Positions 42,834 through 51,881 of a stretch of DNA of 64,000 bases are shown one piece after another. The notes under the pieces were generated by a model. The model saw only the letters and a list, made by a program, of their open reading frames with translations, was not told the origin of the DNA and did not search any database. The stretch comes from Herbiconiux sp. SALV-R1 (GTDB lineage: Bacteria; Actinomycetota; Actinomycetes; Actinomycetales; Microbacteriaceae). The stretch covers positions 3,410,001 through 3,474,000 of the forward strand of contig NZ_CP053344.1 of the NCBI RefSeq assembly GCF_013113715.1. Direction: 5' to 3'. Within the stretch, counting starts at the first letter, position 1, and the number at the start of each line of letters is the position of its first letter. A program made the translations under genes and the position numbers.

Positions 42834-43705
42834 GACTGCTGCGCATCGGAGCACCCGGAGCCGAGACGCCCGCCGCCCTCGTGGACGACGACCACTACCT
42901 CGACCTCTCCGACCTCGTCGGCGACTTCGACGAGGCGTTCTTCGGCTCGGGCGGTCTCGACCGCATCCGCCCCGTCGTCACCGAACGGGTCGACGCCGTG
43001 CGGGCCGGCCGCCTGGCTGCCGAGCCCCTCGCCGGTCAGCGCATCGGCGCGCCCATCGCCAGGCCGCACCAGATCATCTGCGTGGGCCTCAACTACGCCG
43101 ATCACGCCGCCGAGAGCGGGCAGGCCGTGCCCGAGGAGCCCATCCTCTTCACCAAGTCGCCGAACACCCTGGTCGGCCCCGACGACGAGGTGCGGCTGCC
43201 GCGCGGCTCGTCGAAGACCGACTGGGAGGTCGAGCTCGGCATCGTCATCGGCCGCCGCACGAGCTACCTCGACTCCGTCGACGAGGCGCGCGACGCGATC
43301 GCCGGCTGGGTGCTCGTCAACGACGTCAGCGAGCGCGAGTTCCAGCTCGAACGCGGCGGCCAGTGGCTGAAGGGCAAGTCGGCCGAGACCTTCAACCCCG
43401 CCGGCCCCTGGCTGGTGACGCCCGACGAGGTGCCCGAGGTGCGCGAGCTCGGCATGTGGCTCGACGTGAACGGCGTGCGGCGGCAGACCGGCTCGACCTC
43501 GACGATGGTTTTCGACCCCTTCGTCATCGTTCACTACATCAGCCAGTTCATGGTGCTGGAGCCCGGCGACCTCATCAACACCGGCACCCCGCCCGGCGTC
43601 GGCCTCGGCATGAACCCCCAGGTCTACCTCGCCGCCGGCGACGTCATGACCCTCGGCATCGACCGCCTCGGCACTCAGCGTCAGCTCGTCGTCGCCCCGC
43701 GCTGA
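42830..43705 (+). CDS. Fumarylacetoacetate hydrolase-family protein (2,4-diketo-3-deoxy-acid hydrolase-like)
   Basis: A 291-residue FAH-superfamily enzyme with the N-terminal MRLLRIGAPG strand and FAH core from about residue 75. Conserved pieces are ICVGLNYADHAAESG, FTKSPNTLVGPDD, KTDWEVELGIVIG (metal-binding Glu residues), NDVSEREFQLERGGQWLKGK, and INTGTPPGVGLGM. This pattern closely resembles 2,4-diketo-3-deoxy-L-fuconate/rhamnonate hydrolases, which make pyruvate and lactate, though ureidoglycolate lyase and acylpyruvases look similar. ATG 42830 overlaps the M81 stop, with AAGGAG upstream. If the sugar assignment is right, it would complete the dehydratase/SDR pathway at 29-31 kb. Its 3' end overlaps the convergent gene by 25 bases. 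Confidence 0.87.
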   Translation: MRLLRIGAPGAETPAALVDDDHYLDLSDLVGDFDEAFFGSGGLDRIRPVVTERVDAVRAGRLAAEPLAGQRIGAPIARPHQIICVGLNYADHAAESGQAVPEEPILFTKSPNTLVGPDDEVRLPRGSSKTDWEVELGIVIGRRTSYLDSVDEARDAIAGWVLVNDVSEREFQLERGGQWLKGKSAETFNPAGPWLVTPDEVPEVRELGMWLDVNGVRRQTGSTSTMVFDPFVIVHYISQFMVLEPGDLINTGTPPGVGLGMNPQVYLAAGDVMTLGIDRLGTQRQLVVAPR

Positions 43706-45735
43706 GCGGCGGCGACCGTCGCCGACTGCAGGAAGCCCAGGAGCGCAGGCCACAACCGGGCTTCGGCCGCTGCGTGGCCCTCGCGCGTGCCGCCCAGCTC
43801 GATGCCGCCGGTGAAGAGCGAGTCGGTGGGCTGGAGGCCGAGGCGCAACAGGTGCCCGGCACGGGGGAACTCGTGCCGGGCGTCCGCGTCGGCGAACCCG
43901 CCACCCCGCCGGCCCTCGATCAGCTGGGCAGCCATCGACGCCGACGGCCACACCGCGTCGTCGGCACCTGACGCGACGAACAGCGGCGCCCCGATCTCTT
44001 CGGCGACGATGCGCGCGGTCTCGCGCTCGGCCCGCCCGGCGTGCGAGAGCCCGCCCTCGTAGGCCGGCCGCAGACGCAGCAGGGTCGGGCGGTCGTGCGC
44101 GGCGTCGCGGCGCAGCCGCCATCCGTTGCGCGCGAGCTGGGGCACGAGCTCGCCGGTGCGCACCGGAAGCCACCCCGGGTCGGCGCCCGCGAGGGTCCAC
44201 GATCCGACGCCGGCCTGTTCGCCGCCGTCGCCCACCGCCTGCCAGCGCGTGGAACTCGGGCTGAGGGCGACGAGGGCGTCGGCGCGGGCGACCCCCGCCG
44301 CAGCCGCGGCCAGGAGCCCCTCGGCTCCGCGCGAGATGGCGTAGCCGGCGACCCGCTCCGAGTCGACGTCGGCCCGGGCGCGCAGCCAGTCGAGCGAGGC
44401 GCCGAAGCGCTCCAGCGGAATGCGCGAGATCACGGGAGCACCCGACTCGTCGACATCGGTCCAGTCGGTGACGAGGGCGACGAACCCCGCGCTCGCGAGC
44501 AACGACGCGGTGAGCCGCAGCGAGTCGACGCCGCCCTCCGACCCGCCGAAGCAGGCGACAGCCGGATGCTCGGGCACGCCGCCCGCGGCGGGAAGCGCGA
44601 GCAGCCCACGCCGGCCGTCGACGTCGACCTCCGCCACCGACACGCCCGCGGCCGCGGGAAGCCGCAGCACGGTCCGGCGCGCCAGGGGCGAGCCGGAGCC
44701 GCCGGGCTCACGCACCTCGATCGTCACCCGCAGCGCCTCGACGGGCGGCACGAACAGGTCGGGCACCTGGCCGGGCTGGGCGAAGCGCAGCGCGGCGACG
44801 GCCACCCCCGGTGACGCGGTCGACCAGTCGCCGGAGCGGGGTGCGGTCGTCGCGAGGTCGAGGCGCCCGTCGGCCGGAACGTCGAACACCGCCGTCGCGG
44901 CCCAGCGCCGCCCCAGCAGGTCGGTGCAGCTCGACGCCACCTCGACCTGCCGCCCGGTGGGAAGCCCCTCCACGACGACGGGGAACGGGTCGGAGTAGAG
45001 ACTCTCCGCCGGCGCCTCGATGCTGACGCCGGAGGAGACGACGTCGGGCTGCTCGCCGGGTGCCGACGACGCGGTGACCGCGGCCGGAGCGACGGCAGCA
45101 TCCGTCGCCGCGCCGGGCCCGCCCCCCGCCGCCGCCGCGGCAGCCGCCGCGTCGAGCCGCCCCGTCGCCCGGTCGAACCACCCCGGGAACACGGCCGACA
45201 CCGTGCCCGCCACCCCGAACAGGGCGAACGGCACCACCCAGTAGCAGACGATGGAGAGGGTGCTCGCGTCGTCGCGGATGGTCGCCGAGCCCTCGACGAT
45301 CGGCGGGATGAGCGACGACACCGTCATGAGCGCGAACACGCCGACCCACATCCAGGTCATCGCCGTGGTGATGTAGCGGAACCCGTCGGTGGCCGCGGTC
45401 GCCGCATCGACCGTCGACCGCGCCGCGTCGCGCACGAACGGCCTCCCGATCAGAACGCCCACCAGCGCGATGAGGAACAGGGCACCGTTGCTCGCCGGCT
45501 GCAGCCACCGCTCCACCACGGCGTCGTCGAGCACGAAGGCCGAGACGAGCGAGAGCGCGAAGAACACCAGACCTCCCACCTCGAGCGACCCGGGTCGCGC
45601 GCGCCTGACGAGCTGCACCAGGAACAGCGCGACTGCGACGGCGAACGCCACCGACACCGCGAGCAGATAGCTCGTGTTGCCGACGAGGATCCAGTAGACC
45701 ACCCACGGCAGGAACGCCGTCACGAAACCGATCAT
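43681..45735 (-). CDS. Membrane domain fused to BAAT/acyl-CoA thioesterase-type hydrolase
   Basis: A 684-residue protein of unusual build. Residues 1-200 hold about six hydrophobic helices (FLPWVVYWILVGNTSYLLAV, WVGVFALMTVSSLIPPIVEG, WVVPFALFGVAGTVSAVFPG). An Ala/Gly-rich linker (205-240) follows. Residues about 250-680 match the bile-acid-CoA:amino-acid N-acyltransferase/acyl-CoA thioesterase pair: an N-terminal beta domain and an alpha/beta hydrolase with VACFGGSEGG, nucleophile S468 in GYAISRGAEGL, Asp in ASGADDAVWPS and His in DARHEFPRAGH. Such soluble enzymes hydrolyse or transfer acyl thioesters; attachment to a multi-helix domain suggests membrane-localised lipid chemistry. ATG 45735 with AGGAGG upstream. 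Three bases separate it from the esterase gene, so the two form an operon. Confidence 0.75.
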   Translation of the reverse strand: MIGFVTAFLPWVVYWILVGNTSYLLAVSVAFAVAVALFLVQLVRRARPGSLEVGGLVFFALSLVSAFVLDDAVVERWLQPASNGALFLIALVGVLIGRPFVRDAARSTVDAATAATDGFRYITTAMTWMWVGVFALMTVSSLIPPIVEGSATIRDDASTLSIVCYWVVPFALFGVAGTVSAVFPGWFDRATGRLDAAAAAAAAGGGPGAATDAAVAPAAVTASSAPGEQPDVVSSGVSIEAPAESLYSDPFPVVVEGLPTGRQVEVASSCTDLLGRRWAATAVFDVPADGRLDLATTAPRSGDWSTASPGVAVAALRFAQPGQVPDLFVPPVEALRVTIEVREPGGSGSPLARRTVLRLPAAAGVSVAEVDVDGRRGLLALPAAGGVPEHPAVACFGGSEGGVDSLRLTASLLASAGFVALVTDWTDVDESGAPVISRIPLERFGASLDWLRARADVDSERVAGYAISRGAEGLLAAAAAGVARADALVALSPSSTRWQAVGDGGEQAGVGSWTLAGADPGWLPVRTGELVPQLARNGWRLRRDAAHDRPTLLRLRPAYEGGLSHAGRAERETARIVAEEIGAPLFVASGADDAVWPSASMAAQLIEGRRGGGFADADARHEFPRAGHLLRLGLQPTDSLFTGGIELGGTREGHAAAEARLWPALLGFLQSATVAAAQRGATTS

Positions 45736-45738
45736 GTG

Positions 45739-46812
45739 TCACGCCTCCTGAGCACTCGTGCCGAACGACCGCCGCAGCACCAGCGCGGCCTGGGAATAGG
45801 CGGCATCCTGCTCGGCGGCGTGGATGCCCGGGAAGAAGTAGTACCCGTGCGGCAGCCCCTCGGGGTACGAGGCCGTCACGTCGCGCCCCTTGGCCCGCAG
45901 CCGCGCCTCGAACTCGGCTGCCGAGTCGACGATGGGGTCGTGCGTGCCCGCCGTGAGGAAGGTGGGCGGGTAGGCGCCGAGCTCCCCCTCGATCGGGCTG
46001 GCCCACGGATGCGCCCAGCTCACGGTCGGCAGGTAGGCACCGCGGATGAATCCGAAGAACGCGCTGTCGTAGACGATCCCGCGCGGCGCCAGCCGCTGGA
46101 AGGAGGGGTAGCGCTCCGCCTGGAAGTCGACGAACGCACCCAGCAGCACCACCGCATCCGGAACCGGCTGCCCCTCGTCGCGCGCCCGCAGCGGCAGCGC
46201 CGCCGCGAAGTTGGAGCCGGCCGAGTCACCCGCCACGGCCACCCGGCCCGGGTCGCCGCCCAGACGCCCGGCCTCGGCGCGCAGCCAGCGGTAGACGTCC
46301 ATGGCGTCGTCGAGCGGAACGGGGAACGGATGCTCGGGTGCCAACCGGTAGCCCGCCGAGACCACGAGCGCACCGCTCTCGACGGCGATGCGCCGGGTGA
46401 GGTAGTCGGTGTCGTCGCAGGAGCCGACGGTGAAGCCGCCGCCGTGGAAGTAGAGCACCACGGGGAGTGCCTCGTCGGGCGCGGCCGAGCGCGGGCGGTA
46501 GACCAGCGAGCGCACCACGCCGTCGCGCACCGGGAGGAAGACCTCGTCGACGTCGACCTCGGGCACCGCCTCCGCACCGCTCGGCGGAACGAGGTCGGGG
46601 TCGGGCTTCACCCGGTCGGCACCGATGTACCCGGTGCGCACCGGCGCGATCATGATGTCACGGAGAGCGACCGGCACCCGGTTGTTCGCGATGACGCGAT
46701 AGTCGACGAGCGACGGGTCGCCGGGATCGATGTCGGCGAGCGGATCGGCCTCCACCACGACCGTGACGTCGGCGAGACCCTCGGGAACGGAACGAAGTCG
46801 ATCGTCGATCAT
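45739..46812 (-). CDS. Alpha/beta hydrolase, hormone-sensitive-lipase-type esterase
   Basis: A 357-residue esterase/lipase of the HSL (family IV) group. The oxyanion-hole motif is YFHGGGFTVGS, the nucleophile is in AGDSAGSNFAAAL, the Asp is in GTHDPIVDSAAEF and the His is in GLPHGYYFFPG. The first ~90 residues form the cap region. It hydrolyses short-chain acyl esters in the cytoplasm. ATG 46812 was chosen; no clear ribosome site precedes it and a TACCCT -10-like word lies close upstream, so a leaderless start is possible. It is co-transcribed with the membrane-BAAT fusion three bases downstream, which points to a joint role in acyl ester or thioester turnover. Confidence 0.88.
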   Translation of the reverse strand: MIDDRLRSVPEGLADVTVVVEADPLADIDPGDPSLVDYRVIANNRVPVALRDIMIAPVRTGYIGADRVKPDPDLVPPSGAEAVPEVDVDEVFLPVRDGVVRSLVYRPRSAAPDEALPVVLYFHGGGFTVGSCDDTDYLTRRIAVESGALVVSAGYRLAPEHPFPVPLDDAMDVYRWLRAEAGRLGGDPGRVAVAGDSAGSNFAAALPLRARDEGQPVPDAVVLLGAFVDFQAERYPSFQRLAPRGIVYDSAFFGFIRGAYLPTVSWAHPWASPIEGELGAYPPTFLTAGTHDPIVDSAAEFEARLRAKGRDVTASYPEGLPHGYYFFPGIHAAEQDAAYSQAALVLRRSFGTSAQEA

Positions 46813-46879
46813 GACACGAGGGTAGCGAGCGCACCCCGCGGCGGTCATCCCCCTCCACGGGGGTCGGATCGCTCCGCGC

Positions 46880-47821
46880 TCAGCGGGTGACGGCGAGCAG
46901 GGCGCCCGACTCCATCGCCACCCAGACCGTTCCCGAGGCGTCGACGGCGAGGCCGTGGGGCTCCTCGTGGCCCGAGGGGGCGAGGTCGACGAGCTCGACC
47001 GTACCGTCGACGTCGAGGTGCGCGAGCTCGTTGGCTCCCCAGAGCGTCACCCAGAACCCGCCGGCCGGGTCGACGCAGAGGGCGTGCGGCTTCGACTCCG
47101 GCCAGGGCAACGGATGCTCGGTGAACCGCCCCTGCCTGTCCACCCTGCCGACGGCACCGGCCAGGATCTCGGTGAACCAGGCGGCGCCGTCATCACCGAC
47201 GACGATGCCCACCGGGCCGGAGTGCGGAGTGGGGATGTCGAACAGCTGCACCGCCGAGTCGCCGCCCCTGATGTAGCCGATCGCATTGGCCTGGTTGGCC
47301 GTGAACCAGAGGCTCTCCCCCGAGGAGGCGATCATCGACACGAAGCCCTCCCGGGTTCCGGAGGGGTACTCGGTGACGCGCCCGAACAGATCGATGTGAC
47401 CGAGCGCATCCCTCCCCAGCTCGGTGAACCAGGCGGTGCCGTCGGCCTGCGAGGCGATGCCGAAGGGCTGCGCCTCGGGCGTCGGCACATCGATCCGCCG
47501 CACGACGCCGGCCGGCCCCACCAGCACGAGCGCATCGCCCCCGGTGTCGGAGACCCACACCGTGTCGTCGCCCGCCGCGACCACCTGCGAGCTCTGCATC
47601 GGCCCGACACCGGATGCGACGGAGACCTGGGTGCGCTCGAACCGCAGCTGCGCACCCGGCCCTTCAGCATCCGTCCCGTCGGCGATGGGCGTGCCGGGCG
47701 TCCCGCGCACGACGGCTCCGGCGTGCACCAGCGTGCACCACACCGCCCCGTCGTCGGTGACCGCCACCGAGTAAGGGCCCTCGCCCCGCGAACCGACCTC
47801 GTGCACCGCGATGGAACTCAT
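46880..47821 (-). CDS. Virginiamycin B lyase-like beta-propeller (Vgb family)
   Basis: A 313-residue seven-bladed beta-propeller with repeated G-x-x-D-G-x-x-W-F-T-E blades (GIASQADGTAWFTE, GIVVGDDGAAWFTE, GLAVDASGTVWVAM). The lyase residues of Vgb (His228, Glu268, His270, Glu284 in the staphylococcal enzyme) appear to be matched by H246 (KPHAL), E287 and H289 (EEPHGL) and E304 (AMESG) with near-identical spacing. Vgb opens streptogramin B antibiotics by elimination. Many environmental homologues have unproven roles, so resistance is possible but not shown. No signal peptide. It is a single gene, 59 bases from the pyridoxal kinase. Confidence 0.8.
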   Translation of the reverse strand: MSSIAVHEVGSRGEGPYSVAVTDDGAVWCTLVHAGAVVRGTPGTPIADGTDAEGPGAQLRFERTQVSVASGVGPMQSSQVVAAGDDTVWVSDTGGDALVLVGPAGVVRRIDVPTPEAQPFGIASQADGTAWFTELGRDALGHIDLFGRVTEYPSGTREGFVSMIASSGESLWFTANQANAIGYIRGGDSAVQLFDIPTPHSGPVGIVVGDDGAAWFTEILAGAVGRVDRQGRFTEHPLPWPESKPHALCVDPAGGFWVTLWGANELAHLDVDGTVELVDLAPSGHEEPHGLAVDASGTVWVAMESGALLAVTR

Positions 47822-47884
47822 GCCGCGAGCCTAGCCGGGCACGCCGACGGAAGCGCAGGCCTTCGGAAGCGCGAGGCTACGGGA

Positions 47885-48736
47885 TCAGCGCACGCGGCGG
47901 GCGGTGAACTGCAGGCGGGGGTGGGCGAAGGCCTCCTGCGACTCGACGATGCGCAGTTCGCGCTCGCCCGAGCGGTGGGTGGCGTCGATGAGGTCGAAGA
48001 CGCTCGACGCCGTGCGCTCGAGCGCGGTCTGGAGGCTGCCCGTGGAGCGGTAGTGCGCGGTGAACAGGGCGGCGGTGACGTCGCCCGAGCCGTTCGCCTT
48101 GAGCGGGATGCGCGGGGTCTGCACGAGCCACCCCTCCTCCCCGTCGGCGGCGAGCATCTCGATGGTGTCGGGCTCGCGGTCGGGGCGCTCCACACTCGTC
48201 ACGAGCACCACGGAGGGGCCCATGTCGCGGGCGAGATCGACCGCCTCGAGGGTCGACTCGAGGGAGGCGGGCTCGGTGCCGGTGAGGTAGCCGAGCTCGA
48301 ACTGGTTCGGGGTGATGATGTCGGCGACGGGCACCACGCGGTCACGCAGCAGGTCGGGGATCTCGGGGGCGACGAAGCACCCCGACACGGCGTTTCCCAT
48401 GACCGGGTCGCACGCATAGATGGCCGAGGGGTTCGCCGCCTTCACCCGGCGCACCGCGTCGATCACCACGTCGGCGACACCCGAGTCGCCCTGGTATCCC
48501 GAGAGCACGACGTCGACGTCGGGGAACGCGCCGCGCTCCTCGATGCCGAGGATGACCTCGTGCACGTCGGAGGGCGCGAGACGGGGGCCGCGCCAGGCGC
48601 CGTACCCCGTGTGGTTCGAGAAGGTGACCGTGTAGACCGGGAGCACCTCCACCCCGATGCGCTGCAGCGGGAAGACCGCCGCCGAGTTGCCGACATGTCC
48701 GTAGGCGACCGCTGACTGGATGGAGAGCACCTTCAT
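47885..48736 (-). CDS. pdxY: Pyridoxal/pyridoxamine kinase
   Basis: A 283-residue kinase of the PdxY group (ribokinase fold). It starts with MKVLSIQSAVAYGHVGNSAA, the typical substrate-binding beginning. It continues with SNHTGYGAW, YACDPVMGN, ITPNQFELGYLTG and the ATP/catalytic LKANGSGDVTAALF with the GSGD Asp. It phosphorylates pyridoxal in B6 salvage. ATG 48736 is the natural start. It diverges from the mrp operon, with 88 bases between, and shares that region for its promoter. Nothing unusual. Confidence 0.93.
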   Translation of the reverse strand: MKVLSIQSAVAYGHVGNSAAVFPLQRIGVEVLPVYTVTFSNHTGYGAWRGPRLAPSDVHEVILGIEERGAFPDVDVVLSGYQGDSGVADVVIDAVRRVKAANPSAIYACDPVMGNAVSGCFVAPEIPDLLRDRVVPVADIITPNQFELGYLTGTEPASLESTLEAVDLARDMGPSVVLVTSVERPDREPDTIEMLAADGEEGWLVQTPRIPLKANGSGDVTAALFTAHYRSTGSLQTALERTASSVFDLIDATHRSGERELRIVESQEAFAHPRLQFTARRVR

Positions 48737-48824
48737 TCTTCGACGATATCCCAGATCGCGACCGGGTCTGCCTGAGCCACGGTAGACTGAGAGACCTGCC
48801 CTCTCCCCGACCTGAGGAGTCCGC

Positions 48825-51800
48825 GTGATCGTTGTCCTGCTGATGTTCGCAGGACTGACGGCGCTCACACCGTTTCTCACGCGCATCCTGTCGACCCGGG
48901 TGTTCTACCTGGTGGCGGCCCTGCCCGCCGGGGCCTTCGTGTACACGCTCACGCAGGCGCCCGCGGTGCTCGACGGAGGCGAGGTCACCGAGATCCTGCC
49001 GTGGATTCCGCAGCTCTCGATCGCGCTGTCGTTCCGCGTCGACACGTTGAGCTGGCTGCTCTCGCTCGTGGTGCTCGGCGTCGGCGCGCTCGTCCTGGTG
49101 TACTGCGCCCGCTACTTCTCGCCCCGCGAGCCGCAGCTCGGTCGCTTCGCGGCACTGCTGCTCGCCTTCGCCGGCGTCATGTACGGGCTCGTCACCGCCG
49201 ACGACGTCTACGTCATGTTCATGTTCTGGGAGATCACGAGCGTGCTCTCCTATCTCCTCATCGGCCACTACACGGCGCGCAAGGAGAGCCGCGGTGCCGC
49301 GCTGCAGGCCCTTCTCGTCACCACCTTCGGCGGCCTCGCGATGCTGGTCGGCATCATCCTGCTCACCGTCGACGCCGGCACCACCTCGCTCGCGCAGCTC
49401 GTGGCGACACCGCCCGAGGGCAGCGCGCTCGTCACCACGGCGATCATGCTCATCCTCGCCGGTGCGCTGTCGAAGTCGGCGATCGCCCCGTTCCACTTCT
49501 GGCTTCCGGCAGCGATGGCCGCCCCCACCCCCGTGAGCGCCTACCTGCACGCCGCGGCCATGGTGAAGGCGGGCATCTACCTCATCGCGCGCCTCGCCCC
49601 CGGTTTCGCCGACACCCCGGGGTGGACCCCGGTGCTCGTCACGCTCGGCGTGTGGACCATGCTGCTCGGCGCCTGGCGGTCGCTCCGGCAGTACGACCTC
49701 AAGCTGCTGCTGGCCTACGGCACCGTGTCGCAGCTCGGCTTCCTCACCGTCGTCGTCGGCTTCGGCACGCGCGACGCCGCCCTGGCCGGCGCGGCGCTGC
49801 TGCTCGGCCACGCCCTGTTCAAGGCGACCCTCTTCCTCGTCGTCGGCATCGTCGACCACGACGAGGGCACGCGCGACCTGCGCGAGATCTCCGGTCTCGG
49901 GCGACGGCGACCCGTGCTCGCCACGGTCGGCTTCATCGCCGTCGCCTCCATGGCAGGGGTTCCGCCGCTGCTCGGCTTCGTGGCGAAGGAGGCGGTGCTC
50001 ACCGCGCTCCTCGAGTCGCATTCCGTCTGGGGAATACTCGCGCTCGTCGGAGTCTCCCTCGGTTCCGTGCTCACCGTCGCCTACTCGGCCCGGTTCTTCT
50101 GGGGCACGTTCATGGCGAAGAAGCAGGTTCAGGTCGCCGAGCAGCCGGCACCCGACCACAAGCCCGACCCGCTCATCCTCATCGCCCCGCTCATCCTCAC
50201 CGCCGCCACCGTCGCGGGCGGCCTGCTCGCCACCCCGCTCGGCACGGTGCTCGAGCCCTACGCCGACACCGTGCCCCACGACTTCGCGTACGTGGCGGGC
50301 GAGGGCCCGTACCACCTCGCGCTCTGGCACGGTCTCGAGCCGGCGCTCGGCATCTCGGCCCTCATCATCGCGGCGGGCCTCGTGCTCTTCGCGCTGCGGC
50401 GGCCGTTCGCCCGGCTGCAGCGCAAGGTGCCGCACACCTTCGACGCCGCCCGCGACTACCTGCGCATCGTGCGCGGCGTCGACGCGCTCGCCGCCCGCAC
50501 CACCGTGTTCGCACAGAAGGGCGGTCTGCCGCAGTACATCGGCACCATCCTCATGGTGTTCGTGCTGTGCCTCGGCGCGACCACCGCCCTCAACCGCACC
50601 TGGCCCGGCACCTTCGTGCTCTGGGACTACCCGGCGCAGGTGTTCGTGGCCGCCGCCATGGGCGTCGCCGCCGTCATGGCGGCGCGCGCCACGCACCGCC
50701 TCGCCGCGGTGCTGCTCGTGGGAGCGACCGGTTTCGGTCTCGTCGTGCTGTTCGCCTTCCACGGCGCGCCCGACCTCGCCCTCACCCAGGCGCTGGTGGA
50801 GACGGTGACGGTCGTCGTGTTCATCCTCGTGCTCCGCCGCCTCCCCCCGAAGATCGCCCAGCACAACCGGCCCGTGCGCCGGGGCCGCCGCATCGTGATC
50901 GGCGTGCTCGTCGGTGTGACGATGGGCGTGGTGGGCTACGTCGCCGCCGGCGCGCGGCAGGCCGGCAGCATGGCGGAAGAGCTCGCCCGGCTCGCCGTCG
51001 AGGAGGGCCACGGTCTCAACGTCGTGAACGTGATGCTCGTCGACATCAGGGCGTGGGACACGATGAACGAGCTCTCCGTGCTCATCGTCGTGGCCACGGG
51101 GGTGGCGAGCCTGCTGTTCGTGACCGGCCGCAACGTCACCATCCCGCGGCTCCGCGAGTCGAAGGGCCGCCGCCAGGGCACGGCGCGGGTGAAGCTCGTG
51201 AACGACCCGCACACCTCCGACGACGCACCCGACGACCGTCAGCACTCGTGGCTCCTGGGCGGCAAGACGCTGTCGCCGGTGAACCGCTCGCTCATTCTCG
51301 AGGTGCTCGTGCGCCTCATCTTCCACCCCGCGATCGTGGTGTCGATCTTCCTGCTGTTCGCCGGCCACAACGAGCCGGGCGGCGGCTTCGCGGGCGGCGT
51401 GCTCGCGGGTCTCGCGCTCATCGCGCGCTACCTCGCGGGCGGCCGCTACGAGCTCGGCGAAGCGCTGCCCATCGGGCCGGGGGCCCTGCTCGGCGTCGGG
51501 ATGCTGCTGGCCACCGGCACCGCGATCGGCTCGCTCTTCCTCGGCGCCGACGTGCTCACCTCCGCCTACTTCTCCACCGAGCTGCCGGTGCTCGGCTACG
51601 TCTCCTTCGGCACCTCCACCATCTTCGACATCGGGGTGTACCTCGTGGTGGTGGGCGTCATCCTCGATATCCTGCGGGCCCTCGGCGGCGAGGTCGACCG
51701 GCAGCAGGCGGAGGCCGACGCGGGCGGCGACGGCGACGGCGACGGCAACGACGCGAGCGTCGGAGGAGGAGGCGACGGTGACAGCAGCGGCGACGCCGAC

Positions 51801-51881
51801 GGCCACTCCGTCGTCGCCGAGGAGGCGGAGCAGGGCGCCGTCACCGCGGGCACCGCTCCGGGAGGAGGTGGCCCCCGATGA
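48825..51881 (+). CDS. mrpA: Na+/H+ antiporter subunit A with fused subunit B domain
   Basis: A 1018-residue polytopic protein, the largest subunit of the Mrp/Mnh cation/proton antiporter. Residues 1-~770 are MrpA, related to complex I NuoL (TADDVYVMFMFWEITSVLSY, LSKSAIAPFHFWLPAAMAAP, LLLAYGTVSQLGFLTV). Residues ~820-960 are an MrpB-like domain (HPAIVVSIFLLFAGHNEPGG, then ELPVLGYVSFGTSTIFDIGV), which explains why no separate mrpB exists. The last ~55 residues are a hydrophilic Gly/Asp-rich tail. GTG 48825 has GAGGAG upstream, with a TAGACT -10-like element at 48783-48788. It provides alkali and Na+ tolerance. Confidence 0.93.
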   Translation: MIVVLLMFAGLTALTPFLTRILSTRVFYLVAALPAGAFVYTLTQAPAVLDGGEVTEILPWIPQLSIALSFRVDTLSWLLSLVVLGVGALVLVYCARYFSPREPQLGRFAALLLAFAGVMYGLVTADDVYVMFMFWEITSVLSYLLIGHYTARKESRGAALQALLVTTFGGLAMLVGIILLTVDAGTTSLAQLVATPPEGSALVTTAIMLILAGALSKSAIAPFHFWLPAAMAAPTPVSAYLHAAAMVKAGIYLIARLAPGFADTPGWTPVLVTLGVWTMLLGAWRSLRQYDLKLLLAYGTVSQLGFLTVVVGFGTRDAALAGAALLLGHALFKATLFLVVGIVDHDEGTRDLREISGLGRRRPVLATVGFIAVASMAGVPPLLGFVAKEAVLTALLESHSVWGILALVGVSLGSVLTVAYSARFFWGTFMAKKQVQVAEQPAPDHKPDPLILIAPLILTAATVAGGLLATPLGTVLEPYADTVPHDFAYVAGEGPYHLALWHGLEPALGISALIIAAGLVLFALRRPFARLQRKVPHTFDAARDYLRIVRGVDALAARTTVFAQKGGLPQYIGTILMVFVLCLGATTALNRTWPGTFVLWDYPAQVFVAAAMGVAAVMAARATHRLAAVLLVGATGFGLVVLFAFHGAPDLALTQALVETVTVVVFILVLRRLPPKIAQHNRPVRRGRRIVIGVLVGVTMGVVGYVAAGARQAGSMAEELARLAVEEGHGLNVVNVMLVDIRAWDTMNELSVLIVVATGVASLLFVTGRNVTIPRLRESKGRRQGTARVKLVNDPHTSDDAPDDRQHSWLLGGKTLSPVNRSLILEVLVRLIFHPAIVVSIFLLFAGHNEPGGGFAGGVLAGLALIARYLAGGRYELGEALPIGPGALLGVGMLLATGTAIGSLFLGADVLTSAYFSTELPVLGYVSFGTSTIFDIGVYLVVVGVILDILRALGGEVDRQQAEADAGGDGDGDGNDASVGGGGDGDSSGDADGHSVVAEEAEQGAVTAGTAPGGGGPR

